Made by a program: the position numbers and the translations under genes. From Amycolatopsis sp. FDAARGOS 1241 (GTDB lineage: Bacteria > Actinomycetota > Actinomycetes > Mycobacteriales > Pseudonocardiaceae), in the NCBI RefSeq assembly GCF_016889705.1, contig NZ_CP069526.1:2666001-2730000 (forward strand): a DNA stretch of 64,000 bases. The letters are read 5' to 3'. A model generated the notes under the pieces. It saw only the letters and a list, made by a program, of their open reading frames with translations, did not search any database and was not told the DNA's origin. Of the stretch, positions 29,496 through 42,787 are shown in pieces. Each line of letters opens with the position of its first letter. The first letter of the stretch is position 1.

Positions 29496-30884
29496 TTGAT
29501 CGTTCGGATGGGCATCGACCTCGCGGTCCGCGCGCAGCACCAAGCCAGCATGGCCGACGAGCAGGGACGCGTGCTCTGGTCCGGGCACCGTTTCCGCACC
29601 CGCAGCGAGGAACTGGATCGGTTGTGGGCACGGCTGCCCGACGGCGTCACGGCTGCGGAGGTGACGGTCGTGATGGAGCCGACCCGCAACGCGTGGGTTC
29701 CGTTGGCCGCGTGGTTTCGCCGACGGGGCGCGACGGTGGTGCTGGTGTCCGCAGAGCGGTCGGCGGATCTGCGCGCCTACTACGCCAAACACACCAAGAG
29801 CGACCGGATGGACTCGGTCCTGCTGGCCCGGCTGCCGTTGCTGCACCCCGAAGGACTCCATCCCGAGCGGGGCACGGGGCCGGGCGATCCGCTGCGGCGC
29901 GCGACGAAACTGCACTCCACGCTGGTCCAGCGCCGCACCGCCGGCCTCGCCCGGCTCGATGCGCTGCTGGAGATCCTGGGACCGGACTGGCATGCCGCCC
30001 TCAGCGGCGATCTGGCGAACAAGACTCCGCTGCGGTTCCTCGCCGCCGGCTACGCCGACCCACACGCCGTCCGTCGCCTCGGCCGTGCGCGGTTGGCCCG
30101 ATTCTTCTACCGGCACTCCCGCGGCGCCTGGGGCGACCCGGAAGCCGACAGGGTCCTGGCCGCAGCCGCCGCGACCACCGAATTGTGGGGCGAGGAACTG
30201 GCCTTTGCCGAGCTGGCCGACGACATCGCCGTCGAAGCCCGCCTCGCGCTGGCGATCACCGATGAAATCAAAGATGTCGACGAACGTATCGCCGTCCTGG
30301 TCGCCGAACGTGACCCCGAAGGGATCATCACCTCCGCGCCCGGCGTCGGACCCGTGACCGGGGCAGTCATTCTCGGACGGCTCGGCAACGTCAACCGGTT
30401 CTCGTCCTTGGCAGCAGTCCGCGGTTTCAGCGGCCTTATTCCGTCGCTGAACGCGTCCGGCGTCTCCGGCAGCCACGGCGGCCCGACCAAACGCGGCGAC
30501 GCCCTGCTCCGCGAAGCATTGTTCATGGCCGCCAGCCAGGCGCGCCGCCACGACCCCACCTTGGCCGCGAAGTATCACCGGCTGATGGTCGAAGCCGGCA
30601 AGCACCACAACTCTGCGCTCTGCCACATCGCAACCACCCTGCTGACCCGCATCGCATCATGCTGGAAAAACCACACGCCCTACCAGCTGCGCGACGTCAA
30701 CGGCACACCCGTCACCGCGATCCAAGCCGGCGACATCATCGCCCAGCGATACACCGTTCCGGAAGACATTCGCCGATCACACAGGACAACCGGAGTGGGG
30801 ACGGGCCAGCGAAACAAGAAGTCGCCAAGCGCTCCATCGACCGGCCCGTCCAACACCCACGCTAAACCCCACCAAGCGGCTTGA
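29496..30884 (+). CDS. IS110-family transposase/recombinase
   Basis: 462 residues. N-terminal RuvC-like DEDD domain with D8 (MGIDLAV), E61 (VVMEPTRN), D103 and D106 (KSDRMDS), the same spacing as in IS621. C-terminal Transposase_20 domain with SAPGVGPVTGAVILGRLG, FSGLIPSLNASG and GPTKRGDALLREALFMAA, the part that holds the catalytic serine in this family. TTG start at 29496 has AAGGGAG 6 bases upstream; ATG 29508 is the alternative. The frame is intact, so the element may be active. Confidence 0.92.
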   Translation: MIVRMGIDLAVRAQHQASMADEQGRVLWSGHRFRTRSEELDRLWARLPDGVTAAEVTVVMEPTRNAWVPLAAWFRRRGATVVLVSAERSADLRAYYAKHTKSDRMDSVLLARLPLLHPEGLHPERGTGPGDPLRRATKLHSTLVQRRTAGLARLDALLEILGPDWHAALSGDLANKTPLRFLAAGYADPHAVRRLGRARLARFFYRHSRGAWGDPEADRVLAAAAATTELWGEELAFAELADDIAVEARLALAITDEIKDVDERIAVLVAERDPEGIITSAPGVGPVTGAVILGRLGNVNRFSSLAAVRGFSGLIPSLNASGVSGSHGGPTKRGDALLREALFMAASQARRHDPTLAAKYHRLMVEAGKHHNSALCHIATTLLTRIASCWKNHTPYQLRDVNGTPVTAIQAGDIIAQRYTVPEDIRRSHRTTGVGTGQRNKKSPSAPSTGPSNTHAKPHQAA

Positions 30885-30894
30885 CATCCCTTAG

Positions 30895-34923
<4,029 letters not shown>

Positions 34924-34927
34924 ATTT

Positions 34928-34972
34928 TCACGGGAAACGCCGCCGTTGCCCGCGGGCGACGGCGGCGTTTCC
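34928..34972. terminator. Strong hairpin after RNase J
   Basis: A 14-bp outer stem pairs 34933-34946 (GGAAACGCCGCCGT) with 34959-34972, extended by GCCC/GGGC inside. Preceded by GAATTTTCAC, i.e. an A/T-rich run on the minus strand side. It sits between convergent genes and likely terminates both. Confidence 0.75.
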
Positions 34973-34974
34973 GA

Positions 34975-35079
34975 TCAGCGCGTGATCGCGGCGATCAACA
35001 GCGCGAAGGCGACGACGGCGCCCTGGCGCACGAGTGCGTTGCGGGCCCGCCGCTGCTCGGCCCTGGTCGGATGCTTCAC
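34975..35079 (-). CDS. Small basic membrane peptide (34 residues)
   Basis: GTG at 35079 gives MKHPTRAEQRRARNALVRQG followed by AVVAFALLIAAITR: a basic amphipathic head and one membrane helix. GGGGGT precedes the start on the minus strand. The stop lies just before the shared terminator. Short size makes the call uncertain, but start signal, topology and terminator agree. Confidence 0.45.
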   Translation of the reverse strand: MKHPTRAEQRRARNALVRQGAVVAFALLIAAITR

Positions 35080-35254
35080 GGCTACCCCCGTTCTCGTGGT
35101 CGCTTCCCATCGTCGCGCGCGCAACGGGCGAGCACATCCCGCGTGAGACTGGTCCCGGCTCCCTCTCCAGGACGAGTCCCGCGTTACTCCCATCGTCCTA
35201 CGACGGTGAGCCACATCGGCGTTAACCTGCGGTTCTAGCAGGGAGGACGCGCCG

Positions 35255-36835
35255 ATGGGGCGTCATTCGAGCGTGCGAACCCGGAGCAGGAGCCGGCTGC
35301 TGGCGCCGCTGGCGGTCTGCGTGCTGCTCGTGCTCGGGGGCGGCGTGTGGGCCGCGGCCGCGTTGACCGGGCGGTCCGGGTGCCCGGCCTCGCCGGTGCT
35401 CGTGACCGCGTCCCCCGATGTCGCGCCCGCGATTTCCCAGGTGGCCCAGGGGATCTCGCCCGGGTGCCGGAAGTACGAGGTCCAGCCGCGCGACACGGCC
35501 CAGGCGGCGGTGGAGTTCTCCGCGCCTGGCGGCGGCGCGAGGCCGCAAGTGTGGGTGCCGGACTCGACGACGGCGTTGCAGGGGACGCGGCAGCGCGGTG
35601 CGACCGACGTGCCCGAGTCCGGGCCGTCGGTGGCCGGCTCGCCCGTGGTGCTCGCCGTGACCGAGGGTGTCGCACGGAACCTCGGCTGGCCCGGGCGCAC
35701 GCTGACCTGGCCGGACGTCCTCGACGCGCCGGGTGTCGTGCTCGGCCTGCCGGATCCGGCGCGCGACCCCGTCGGTACCGCGGCTCTGCTCGGTCTGCGC
35801 GACACAGTCGGCTCGGTCCCGGACCCGTCGGGCGCGTTCGCCGCGGCGCTGCGCAAGTTCTCCGTGGACGCCCCGGGTGCCACGGCGTACCCGGCCGCGG
35901 AGAGCTTCGTCGTGCGGCACAACGCGGACAGTCCGGCCGCGCCCCTGGTCGCGGTGTACTCGCCGGCCGCGCCCGCGCTGGACTACCCGTTCGCGCGGCT
36001 CAGCGGCGCCACATCGGAGCAGAACGACGCCGTCGACGCCCTGCAGCAGGCGGTGCTCGGCAGCGCGGGGACAGCCGCCGTCGAGCGTGCGGGGCTGCGC
36101 GCGCCGGGACAGGCGCTGACCGGGCACGAGGGCGATCCGCACGTGGTCGCGGCCGTGCAGCCCGATGCGCCGCTGCCGTCGGCGGCCACGCTGAAGGCCG
36201 TGCTCAGCCAGTGGGCGGGCGTGAACCTGAACGCGCGGGCCGAGGTGCTGCTGGACGTGTCCGGGTCGATGCAGGCGCGCGTGCCGGGTACGCGCCTGTC
36301 GCGGATGCAGGTCACCGTGGGCGCCGCCGAGCAGGCGATGCACCTGTTCCGGCCGGCGACGCAACTGCGGGTCTGGGAGTTCGCCACGCAGCTCGACGGC
36401 GCCAAGGACTACCGCGAGGTGCTGCCGATGGCGCCCGTCTCCGAGCACCTCACCAACGGGGACCTCGAGCGGCTCTCCGCCGTGCGCGCGATCCCGAACG
36501 CGGGGACCGGCCTGTACGACACCCTGCTCGATGTCTACGGTCTCGCCCGCAGCGGTTGGCAGCCCGGCGTGCTCAACGTCGTGATCGTCATGACCGACGG
36601 CCACAACGAGGACATGCAGTCCGTCGGCCGTGACGCGCTCCTGTCCGGACTGGCCCGCCTCGCCGACCCGGCGCACCCGATCCCGGTCATCGCCATCGGC
36701 ATCGGCACCGACGCGGACGAAGCCGAGCTGTCGGCCATCACCGCCGTGACCGGTGGCGCCGCCTACGTGACGCGCGACCCGACCAAGATCGGCGAGGTCT
36801 TCTACGCGGCGCTCGCCAAGATCGCCACGAGCTAG
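35255..36835 (+). CDS. Exported substrate-binding/VWA-domain protein
   Basis: 526 residues. A basic lead and hydrophobic helix (LLAPLAVCVLLVLGGGVWAA) give a signal or anchor. Residues ~45-280 look like an extracellular solute-binding protein (VWVPDSTTALQG, SPVVLAVTEGVARNLGWPG). Residues ~325-520 are a von Willebrand A domain with intact MIDAS: LDVSGSM (DxSxS), a threonine in NAGTGLYDTL and VIVMTDGHNED. Such proteins occur in actinobacteria but the ligand is unknown. AGGGAGGA precedes the ATG. Confidence 0.82.
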   Translation: MGRHSSVRTRSRSRLLAPLAVCVLLVLGGGVWAAAALTGRSGCPASPVLVTASPDVAPAISQVAQGISPGCRKYEVQPRDTAQAAVEFSAPGGGARPQVWVPDSTTALQGTRQRGATDVPESGPSVAGSPVVLAVTEGVARNLGWPGRTLTWPDVLDAPGVVLGLPDPARDPVGTAALLGLRDTVGSVPDPSGAFAAALRKFSVDAPGATAYPAAESFVVRHNADSPAAPLVAVYSPAAPALDYPFARLSGATSEQNDAVDALQQAVLGSAGTAAVERAGLRAPGQALTGHEGDPHVVAAVQPDAPLPSAATLKAVLSQWAGVNLNARAEVLLDVSGSMQARVPGTRLSRMQVTVGAAEQAMHLFRPATQLRVWEFATQLDGAKDYREVLPMAPVSEHLTNGDLERLSAVRAIPNAGTGLYDTLLDVYGLARSGWQPGVLNVVIVMTDGHNEDMQSVGRDALLSGLARLADPAHPIPVIAIGIGTDADEAELSAITAVTGGAAYVTRDPTKIGEVFYAALAKIATS

Positions 36836-37776
36836 GTGACGCCCTTCGAGAACCGCTGCACGACGTAGGCCCCACCCAGCAGGATCGCCGCGCCGAGCGC
36901 CTGCGGCCACGTCAGCGCTTCGCCGAGCAGGGCCCACGCGAAGGCCGTGGCCGCGACGGGTTCGAGGAGGCCGAGGACGCTGGCGACGGACGCGGGCAGG
37001 TGGCGCAGCGAGCTGATGCCCAGCAGGTAGGAGAACACCGTCGACAGCAGCACGAGCCCGGTGAGCAGCAGCCAGATCGGTGGCGTCCACGGGCCGAACG
37101 CCACCGCCGTGCCCAGCACGAGCCAGTGGATCGTCCACGGTGGACTCACCACGGATACGATCACCGCGCCGATCACCATGCCCCACGTGACCAGGCCGAG
37201 GGGATCGCGGTCGGCGACGGCGCGTTCACCGATGAGGAAGTAGCCGGCCGAGCAGACGGCGGCGCCGAGACCGGCGAGGAGGCCCACGGCGTCGAGGGTG
37301 AGGCCCTGCCAGACCTGGCCGATCAGCGCGAGGCCGACCATGGCGAGCCCGATGCCGAGCCACAGGGCACGGGGCAGGTGCATCCGGCGCACGACGCGCA
37401 CCCACAGCGCGATGAGCACCGGCGAGACGAACTCCAGCAGGATCGCGATGCCGACGGGGACCCGGTCGGCGGCGATGAAGTACATCAGCTGCGTACCCGC
37501 GACGCCGAGGAGCCCGTACGCCAGCAGCATCGGCCACTCGCCGCGGCGCACCCGGAGCGCCCGCGGGGCGAACAGCGCCGTGCCGAGCAGCAACACGACG
37601 CCGGCGAAACCGATGCGGAACGTCGCCACCTGCTCGGGCGTCAGGCCGGCACCCATGGCCGGTTTGCCGAGGGTGCCCGACGTGCTGAACAGCACCGCGG
37701 CGAGCAACACGAACGCCACCCCGCGGCCGCGGTGTGAGATCCGGGGTGGTGCGACGACGGGCAGTTCGGTGGTCAC
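36832..37776 (-). CDS. EamA/DMT-family transporter
   Basis: 314 residues with ten membrane helices in two EamA repeats. Helix 1 VAFVLLAAVLFSTSGTLGKP and the second-repeat LLEPVAATAFAWALLGEAL are characteristic of RhaT/YdcZ-type metabolite exporters. The stop overlaps the convergent VWA gene by four bases. Substrate unknown. Confidence 0.88.
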   Translation of the reverse strand: MTTELPVVAPPRISHRGRGVAFVLLAAVLFSTSGTLGKPAMGAGLTPEQVATFRIGFAGVVLLLGTALFAPRALRVRRGEWPMLLAYGLLGVAGTQLMYFIAADRVPVGIAILLEFVSPVLIALWVRVVRRMHLPRALWLGIGLAMVGLALIGQVWQGLTLDAVGLLAGLGAAVCSAGYFLIGERAVADRDPLGLVTWGMVIGAVIVSVVSPPWTIHWLVLGTAVAFGPWTPPIWLLLTGLVLLSTVFSYLLGISSLRHLPASVASVLGLLEPVAATAFAWALLGEALTWPQALGAAILLGGAYVVQRFSKGVT

Positions 37777-37818
37777 GGTCGACGACAGTACGGACCGAGC
37801 GTCACCACCGAAACCGAT

Positions 37819-38439
37819 TTAGCGGTTATCGTCGGCCTTCAGGCCGGTGGCCACGTGGGTGGTGATCGTCGCGAGGCGCTTGCCCTGCAGGCGCAGGGTG
37901 CCCAGGGCGAGGTCGTCGGGCGCGGCGGACTTGCGCGACACGAACGAGCCGCCGTACGGGTTTCCGGACTCCTTGAGGTGCGGGTCGGCGTAGCCGAGCG
38001 GCAGGACGATCGCGCCCCAGTGGTAGAAGATGTTGTTCATGGCCAGCACGGTCGCTTCGAGCCCGCCGTGCGCGGTCGAGGCCGTGGTGAACGACGTCGC
38101 CACCTTGTCGGCCAGCTTTCCCTGCGCCCACAGGCCGCCCGTGGTGTCCAAGAAGGACTTCAGCTGCGCCGCGGCACCGCCGAAGCGCGTCGGGCTGCCC
38201 ACGGCGAGGCCGTCGGCCCACTCGAGGTCGGCGAGCGTGGCGTACTCGTGGTGCGGTCCGGAATCCACCCACGCCTGCCAGCGCGGATTGCTCGCGACGG
38301 CTTCGGGCGGCGCGGTCTCGCGCACGGTCCGGACGCGGACGTCGGCACCGGTTTCCCGGGCGCCCTCGGCCAGCGCGGAGGCGAGGGCGGCGGTGTTGCC
38401 GGTGGCGCTGTAGTAGACGACGAGGATGCGTGTGCTCAC
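37819..38439 (-). CDS. wrbA: NAD(P)H:quinone oxidoreductase, WrbA type
   Basis: 206 residues. Flavodoxin-like fold with the FMN phosphate loop YYSATGNTAALA near the N terminus and GSPTRFGGAAAQLKSFLDTTG, the WrbA dimer/quinone loop. Reduces quinones by two electrons, protecting against redox cycling. GTG 38439 is chosen because the flavodoxin strand ILVVYY begins at residue 5. Thirty bases upstream gene end (acyltransferase) suggests an operon. Confidence 0.92.
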   Translation of the reverse strand: MSTRILVVYYSATGNTAALASALAEGARETGADVRVRTVRETAPPEAVASNPRWQAWVDSGPHHEYATLADLEWADGLAVGSPTRFGGAAAQLKSFLDTTGGLWAQGKLADKVATSFTTASTAHGGLEATVLAMNNIFYHWGAIVLPLGYADPHLKESGNPYGGSFVSRKSAAPDDLALGTLRLQGKRLATITTHVATGLKADDNR

Positions 38440-38468
38440 GCCCCGCGACTCTAGGGGAAGCAGCGGCT

Positions 38469-39308
38469 TCAGGGCTGTGGCGTCCGAGGAGTGGGCGGGG
38501 CCGGCTTCCAGGGGCTGACGGTGTCCGTCGGCCGCGTCGGGTCGTAGAACCGCGGGCGTTCGAGCTCGTCGCGGCGCAGCGGCACCATACCGTCGGTGAT
38601 CGCCTGCATGATCTTCGCGTGCGCCCGCACACCGGCGCCCGGCCGCTCCGGCTCGATGTCCGACAGATCCACCGGCGCCCCGAAGTGCACCTTGAACCTG
38701 GGCCGGCGCAGCGGCGCGCTCAGGCCCGACCGCGCGAGCGGCACCAGGTCGGCGGGGCCAGTCACGGTTTCGGTGCCCCAGTACACGGCCTCGTGCGCGC
38801 CCCACTGGCTGATCGGGATCACGGGCACACCCGCGGCCAGCGCCAGCCGCGCCGCGCCCGTCTTGCCGCGCTCCGGCCACAGCCCAGGGTCGTGGCTGAT
38901 CCGGCCCTCCGGGTAGACGATGATCGGCTCCCGCGTGGCCCGCAGCGCCTCCACGGCCTCCGAGAACTGGCCCACGGCCGTGGCCGCGTGCTTGCGGTCC
39001 ACGCGCAGGTGCCCGCTCACGCGCAGCGCCGGCCCGATCACGGGCGCGTCCAGGATGCCCCCGGCGAGCATGAACCGCGGGTTGATGCCGATCCTCTTGC
39101 ACGCCGCCATCAGCACGAACGCGTCGAACACGCCGATGTGGTTCGCCGCCATCAGCAGCGGCCGCCCCCGCAGCTCCCGCGGCACCGACCCGGACACCGT
39201 GAGCCGCCCGACGAAGTTGACCAGGCCCCGGTCGATGTTCAGCATCGTCCGCCAGATCGCCGGGGCGCGGCGCGCGGCCGGGATGTCGTCCTGTTGCAGC
39301 GCGAACAT
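38469..39308 (-). CDS. 1-acylglycerol-3-phosphate acyltransferase (PlsC family)
   Basis: 279 residues. Membrane-associated lysophospholipid acyltransferase with catalytic NHIGVFD (NHx4D), the substrate block YPEGRISHD and VIPISQWGAHE. Transfers an acyl chain to lysophosphatidate or a related acceptor. The C-terminal 40 residues are a proline-rich tail. No strong ribosome-binding site; ATG 39308 is the only sensible start. Confidence 0.9.
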   Translation of the reverse strand: MFALQQDDIPAARRAPAIWRTMLNIDRGLVNFVGRLTVSGSVPRELRGRPLLMAANHIGVFDAFVLMAACKRIGINPRFMLAGGILDAPVIGPALRVSGHLRVDRKHAATAVGQFSEAVEALRATREPIIVYPEGRISHDPGLWPERGKTGAARLALAAGVPVIPISQWGAHEAVYWGTETVTGPADLVPLARSGLSAPLRRPRFKVHFGAPVDLSDIEPERPGAGVRAHAKIMQAITDGMVPLRRDELERPRFYDPTRPTDTVSPWKPAPPTPRTPQP

Positions 39309-39781
39309 GCGCAGAGCATGTCACGCGGTCGATCACGGGGGACGAAGTGGTAAGCCGCGCGACGCGGCTGTCGGCGCATGCGGAAGCAGCATCGGGGTGC
39401 AGCTCGTCCGTGCACACTCGTCGTCCTCGAGCACGGCGCCCGGGTCGACCGGACCGCGCATGTGCGTAGCGGCGGCGAGTCGCTGCGACACGGCCGAAGA
39501 GGCGATCCGGTTCGCCGACCCACGGTCCCGGGTGGTGGTTGACGAGCAGGTGATCAGCCAGGCAGCCACCGTGGTCAGGTGGCCCTCTTGCAGAGGTTGG
39601 TGTTCCGGGCCTGGCGGGCAGGTGGCGAATCGCCGAGTTGAGCACGGGCCGCCCGCACCGGTCGTGCCGAGGCCTGACTCGCGTTCGTGGTCGTTCCCGT
39701 GGGGTGTGAGCGAGACGATTGTTTCCCCTGCGCTGCGAGTGGCGCATGTGACTATCGGTCCCGGGCCGTTACCGTGGAGGC
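39309..39781. other. No recognisable gene
   Basis: About 470 bases between the divergent PlsC-like and ftsK genes. Frames on both strands encode nothing I recognise. The last 60 bases (GGGCCGTTACCGTGGAGGC) contain the ftsK ribosome-binding site GTGGAGG. The rest may be a gene remnant. Confidence 0.5.
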
Positions 39782-42313
39782 ATGGCTGGGTCGGCGACGA
39801 GGAAACGCAGCACGGCGGGAAGCGGCGCGAAGGGGCCGGCGCGTGGTTCGCGCACCCCGGCGAAGCCGCGGTCGTCCGGGGCGCGCTCGGCGTCGGGGTC
39901 CCGGGGAAGAAGCACTGGGGCGCGCAAACCCGCGCCGCGGCGGAAGTCGTCCGGGGCGTTCGGGCGGGGTGTGCGCGGGACGTGGAACCTGGTCGCCAAG
40001 GGGGTCGGCTCGCTGGCCCGCACGGTCGGGCGCACGCGGGAGCTGGAACCCGAACACCGTCGCGATGGGCTCGCCCTGGGGCTGATCGCGCTCGCGATCG
40101 TGGCTGCCGTGGGCGTGTGGTGGCGGGCCGCCGGGCCGATCGGCCAGGCGGTGGAGGTCGCGACGCGCACGGTGCTGGGCGCCGGGGCCGTCACGCTGCC
40201 GCTGGTGCTGGTGGTCGTCGCGGTCGCGCTGATGCGGTCGGAGCCCCGGCCGGAGACCCGCCCGCGCATGGTGATCGGCACGCTCCTGGTCGTGCTGTCC
40301 GTGCTCGGGATGCTGCACATCTTCACGGCCCTGCCCGGCACGAACGACGGCCGCATGTACGCAGGCGGCGTCATCGGGGCGTTGTCGGGCGGGCTGCTCA
40401 CCAAGGGCGTCACCACGTGGGTCGCCGTGCCGCTGCTGATCCTCGCGCTGCTGTTCGGCGTGCTCGTGTTCACCGGCACGCCCGTGCGGGAGATCCCGCA
40501 TCGCCTGCGCACCTGGGGCCTCGACGAGGACGAGCTCGCCGACATCGAGGCCGAACGCGAAGCGTCCGAAGCCGACGCCGCTGCCGACGACATCACCGAA
40601 GCCGACCCGAAGCCGGTGCGCCTGCGCAAGCCGTCGCGCCGCCGCCAGGCCAGCGCCGACGCCGAGGGCGAACAGCTCGATCTCGACGCCATGCTGGCCG
40701 AGCCGCCCACGCCGGTGCGCCCGCCGAAGCCCAAGCCCGCCGCCGAGGTCCCGGAGAAGAAGCCGAAGAAGGCGCCGGAGCCGCCGCTCGCCGTGACCCG
40801 GACCGTCGAGGGGGACTACCACCTCCCGCCGCCAGACCTGCTGAAGATCGGCGACGCGCCGAAGTCCCGCAGCAAGGCCAACGACGCCATGATCGAGGCG
40901 ATCACCGGTGTGCTGGAGCAGTTCAGCATCGACGCCCAGGTCACCGGCTTCACCCGCGGCCCCACGGTGACGCGCTACGAGGTCGAGCTCGGCCCGGGCG
41001 TGAAGGTCGAGAAGATCACGGCGCTCACGAAGAACATCGCGTACGCCGTGGCCACCGACAACGTCCGGCTGCTCGCGCCGATCCCAGGAAAGTCGGCCGT
41101 CGGCATCGAGGTGCCGAACTCCGACCGCGAGATGGTGCGCCTCGGCGACGTGTTGCGCGCGCCGTCGACGGTCAAGGACAACCACCCGATGGTCATCGGC
41201 CTCGGCAAGGACATCGAGGGCCACTTCGTCACGGCGAACCTCACGAAGATGCCCCACCTGCTGGTCGCCGGTTCGACCGGTTCCGGTAAGTCGAGCTTCG
41301 TCAACTCGATGCTGGTGTCACTGCTCGCGCGCGCCACGCCGGACGAGTGCCGGATGATCCTCGTCGACCCGAAGATGGTCGAGCTCACGCCGTACGAGGG
41401 CATCCCGCACCTGATCACGCCCATCATCACCCAGCCGAAGAAGGCGGCCGCCGCGCTGGCCTGGCTGGTGGAGGAGATGGAGCAGCGTTACCAGGACATG
41501 CAGGCCAACAAGGTCCGCCACATCGACGACTACAACAAGAAGGTCCGTTCGGGCGAGATCACGGCGCCGCCGGGCAGCGAACGCGAGTACCGCCCGTACC
41601 CGTACATCATGGCGATCGTCGACGAGCTGGCCGACCTCATGATGACCGCGCCGCGTGACGTCGAGGACGCGATCGTCCGCATCACGCAGAAGGCACGCGC
41701 CGCGGGCATCCACCTGGTGCTGGCCACGCAGCGGCCGTCCGTCGACGTCGTCACCGGCCTGATCAAGACGAACGTGCCGTCGCGGCTGGCGTTCGCCACG
41801 TCGTCGCTCACGGACTCGCGGGTCATCCTCGACCAGCCCGGCGCCGAGAAGCTCATCGGCATGGGCGACGCGCTCTACCTGCCGATGGGCGCGGGCAAGC
41901 CGGTGCGCATCCAGGGCGCGTTCGTCGGCGACGAAGAGATCGCAGCCGTCGTCGCGTTCGCCAAGGAGCAGGCGCAGCCGGACTACACCGACGGCGTCAC
42001 GGCCGCCAAGGCCGGCGACAAGAAGGAGATCGACCCGGACATCGGCGACGACCTCGACGTGCTGCTGCAGGCCGCCGAGCTCGTGGTCACCTCGCAGTTC
42101 GGCTCGACGTCGATGCTGCAGCGCAAGCTCCGCGTCGGCTTCGCCAAGGCCGGCCGCCTGATGGACCTGCTCGAAAGCCGTGGCGTCGTGGGTCCCTCGG
42201 AGGGCTCGAAGGCGCGCGACGTGCTCATCAAGCCGGAGGAGCTCGAGGGCGTCCTGTTCATGATCCGCGGCGGTGACGCCCCTTCGAGCGGCGGCGACGA
42301 CGAGGACTTCTGA
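39782..42313 (+). CDS. ftsK: DNA translocase FtsK/SpoIIIE
   Basis: 843 residues. Pumps chromosomes across the division septum and promotes dimer resolution. Residues 1-75 are a basic S/R/A/K-rich lead; then four membrane helices (~95-245); an acidic linker; FtsK alpha and beta domains with Walker A VAGSTGSGKSS (G497-S504) and Walker B YIMAIVDELADLMM. The gamma winged-helix domain at the end reads LVVTSQFGSTSMLQRKLRVG, which binds KOPS. Full length. Confidence 0.95.
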   Translation: MAGSATRKRSTAGSGAKGPARGSRTPAKPRSSGARSASGSRGRSTGARKPAPRRKSSGAFGRGVRGTWNLVAKGVGSLARTVGRTRELEPEHRRDGLALGLIALAIVAAVGVWWRAAGPIGQAVEVATRTVLGAGAVTLPLVLVVVAVALMRSEPRPETRPRMVIGTLLVVLSVLGMLHIFTALPGTNDGRMYAGGVIGALSGGLLTKGVTTWVAVPLLILALLFGVLVFTGTPVREIPHRLRTWGLDEDELADIEAEREASEADAAADDITEADPKPVRLRKPSRRRQASADAEGEQLDLDAMLAEPPTPVRPPKPKPAAEVPEKKPKKAPEPPLAVTRTVEGDYHLPPPDLLKIGDAPKSRSKANDAMIEAITGVLEQFSIDAQVTGFTRGPTVTRYEVELGPGVKVEKITALTKNIAYAVATDNVRLLAPIPGKSAVGIEVPNSDREMVRLGDVLRAPSTVKDNHPMVIGLGKDIEGHFVTANLTKMPHLLVAGSTGSGKSSFVNSMLVSLLARATPDECRMILVDPKMVELTPYEGIPHLITPIITQPKKAAAALAWLVEEMEQRYQDMQANKVRHIDDYNKKVRSGEITAPPGSEREYRPYPYIMAIVDELADLMMTAPRDVEDAIVRITQKARAAGIHLVLATQRPSVDVVTGLIKTNVPSRLAFATSSLTDSRVILDQPGAEKLIGMGDALYLPMGAGKPVRIQGAFVGDEEIAAVVAFAKEQAQPDYTDGVTAAKAGDKKEIDPDIGDDLDVLLQAAELVVTSQFGSTSMLQRKLRVGFAKAGRLMDLLESRGVVGPSEGSKARDVLIKPEELEGVLFMIRGGDAPSSGGDDEDF

Positions 42314-42349
42314 TGCAACCCCGGACGGTGATCTTTCCGTCCCGGGTCC

Positions 42350-42787
42350 ATGGACGCTCGCAAGTTCGCCCTGACCATCGGATCGGCCGCGGTCCTCGCC
42401 GTGGGCGCCGGGAGCTCGGCCGCTCTGGCGCACACGCTGCACGCGCCCGAGGTGCCGCCCCGGCCGGCGTCCGGGACCGTGGCCGCCGATCCCGGGCGGG
42501 ACGTCACGCTGGCCGCGGGCCAGGAGGCGCAGCTGTCCACGAAGGACCTGACCGTCCGCTACACGCGGCTCGTCGAGGACTCGCGTTGCCCGGCGCACGT
42601 GGAGTGCGTGTGGTCCGGCGACGCCGTGGTTGCGGTGCAGCTCAGCCAGCCGGGCCGAGGGGAACAGACCACGAGCGTCCTGCACACCGCCGGCCGCGGC
42701 CCCCGCACGGCGACTTACGCGGCGGCGACCGTCTCGCTCGTCGACGTGAGCCCCCGTGGCGACCGGATCACGCTCCGGGTCGGTTAG
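42350..42787 (+). CDS. Small secreted protein
   Basis: 145 residues. Signal peptide FALTIGSAAVLAVGAGSSAALA. The mature part holds DSRCPAHVECVWSGDAVVAV, a cysteine-pair motif (CPxxVxCVWxG) found in many small exported proteins of unknown role. Beta-rich. Overlaps the convergent argA by 20 bases. Confidence 0.7.
   Translation: MDARKFALTIGSAAVLAVGAGSSAALAHTLHAPEVPPRPASGTVAADPGRDVTLAAGQEAQLSTKDLTVRYTRLVEDSRCPAHVECVWSGDAVVAVQLSQPGRGEQTTSVLHTAGRGPRTATYAAATVSLVDVSPRGDRITLRVG

Noticed and set aside
39309..39781. A gene in the PlsC-ftsK gap
   Set aside because: Open frames on both strands lack start signals and any recognisable motif; left as intergenic.
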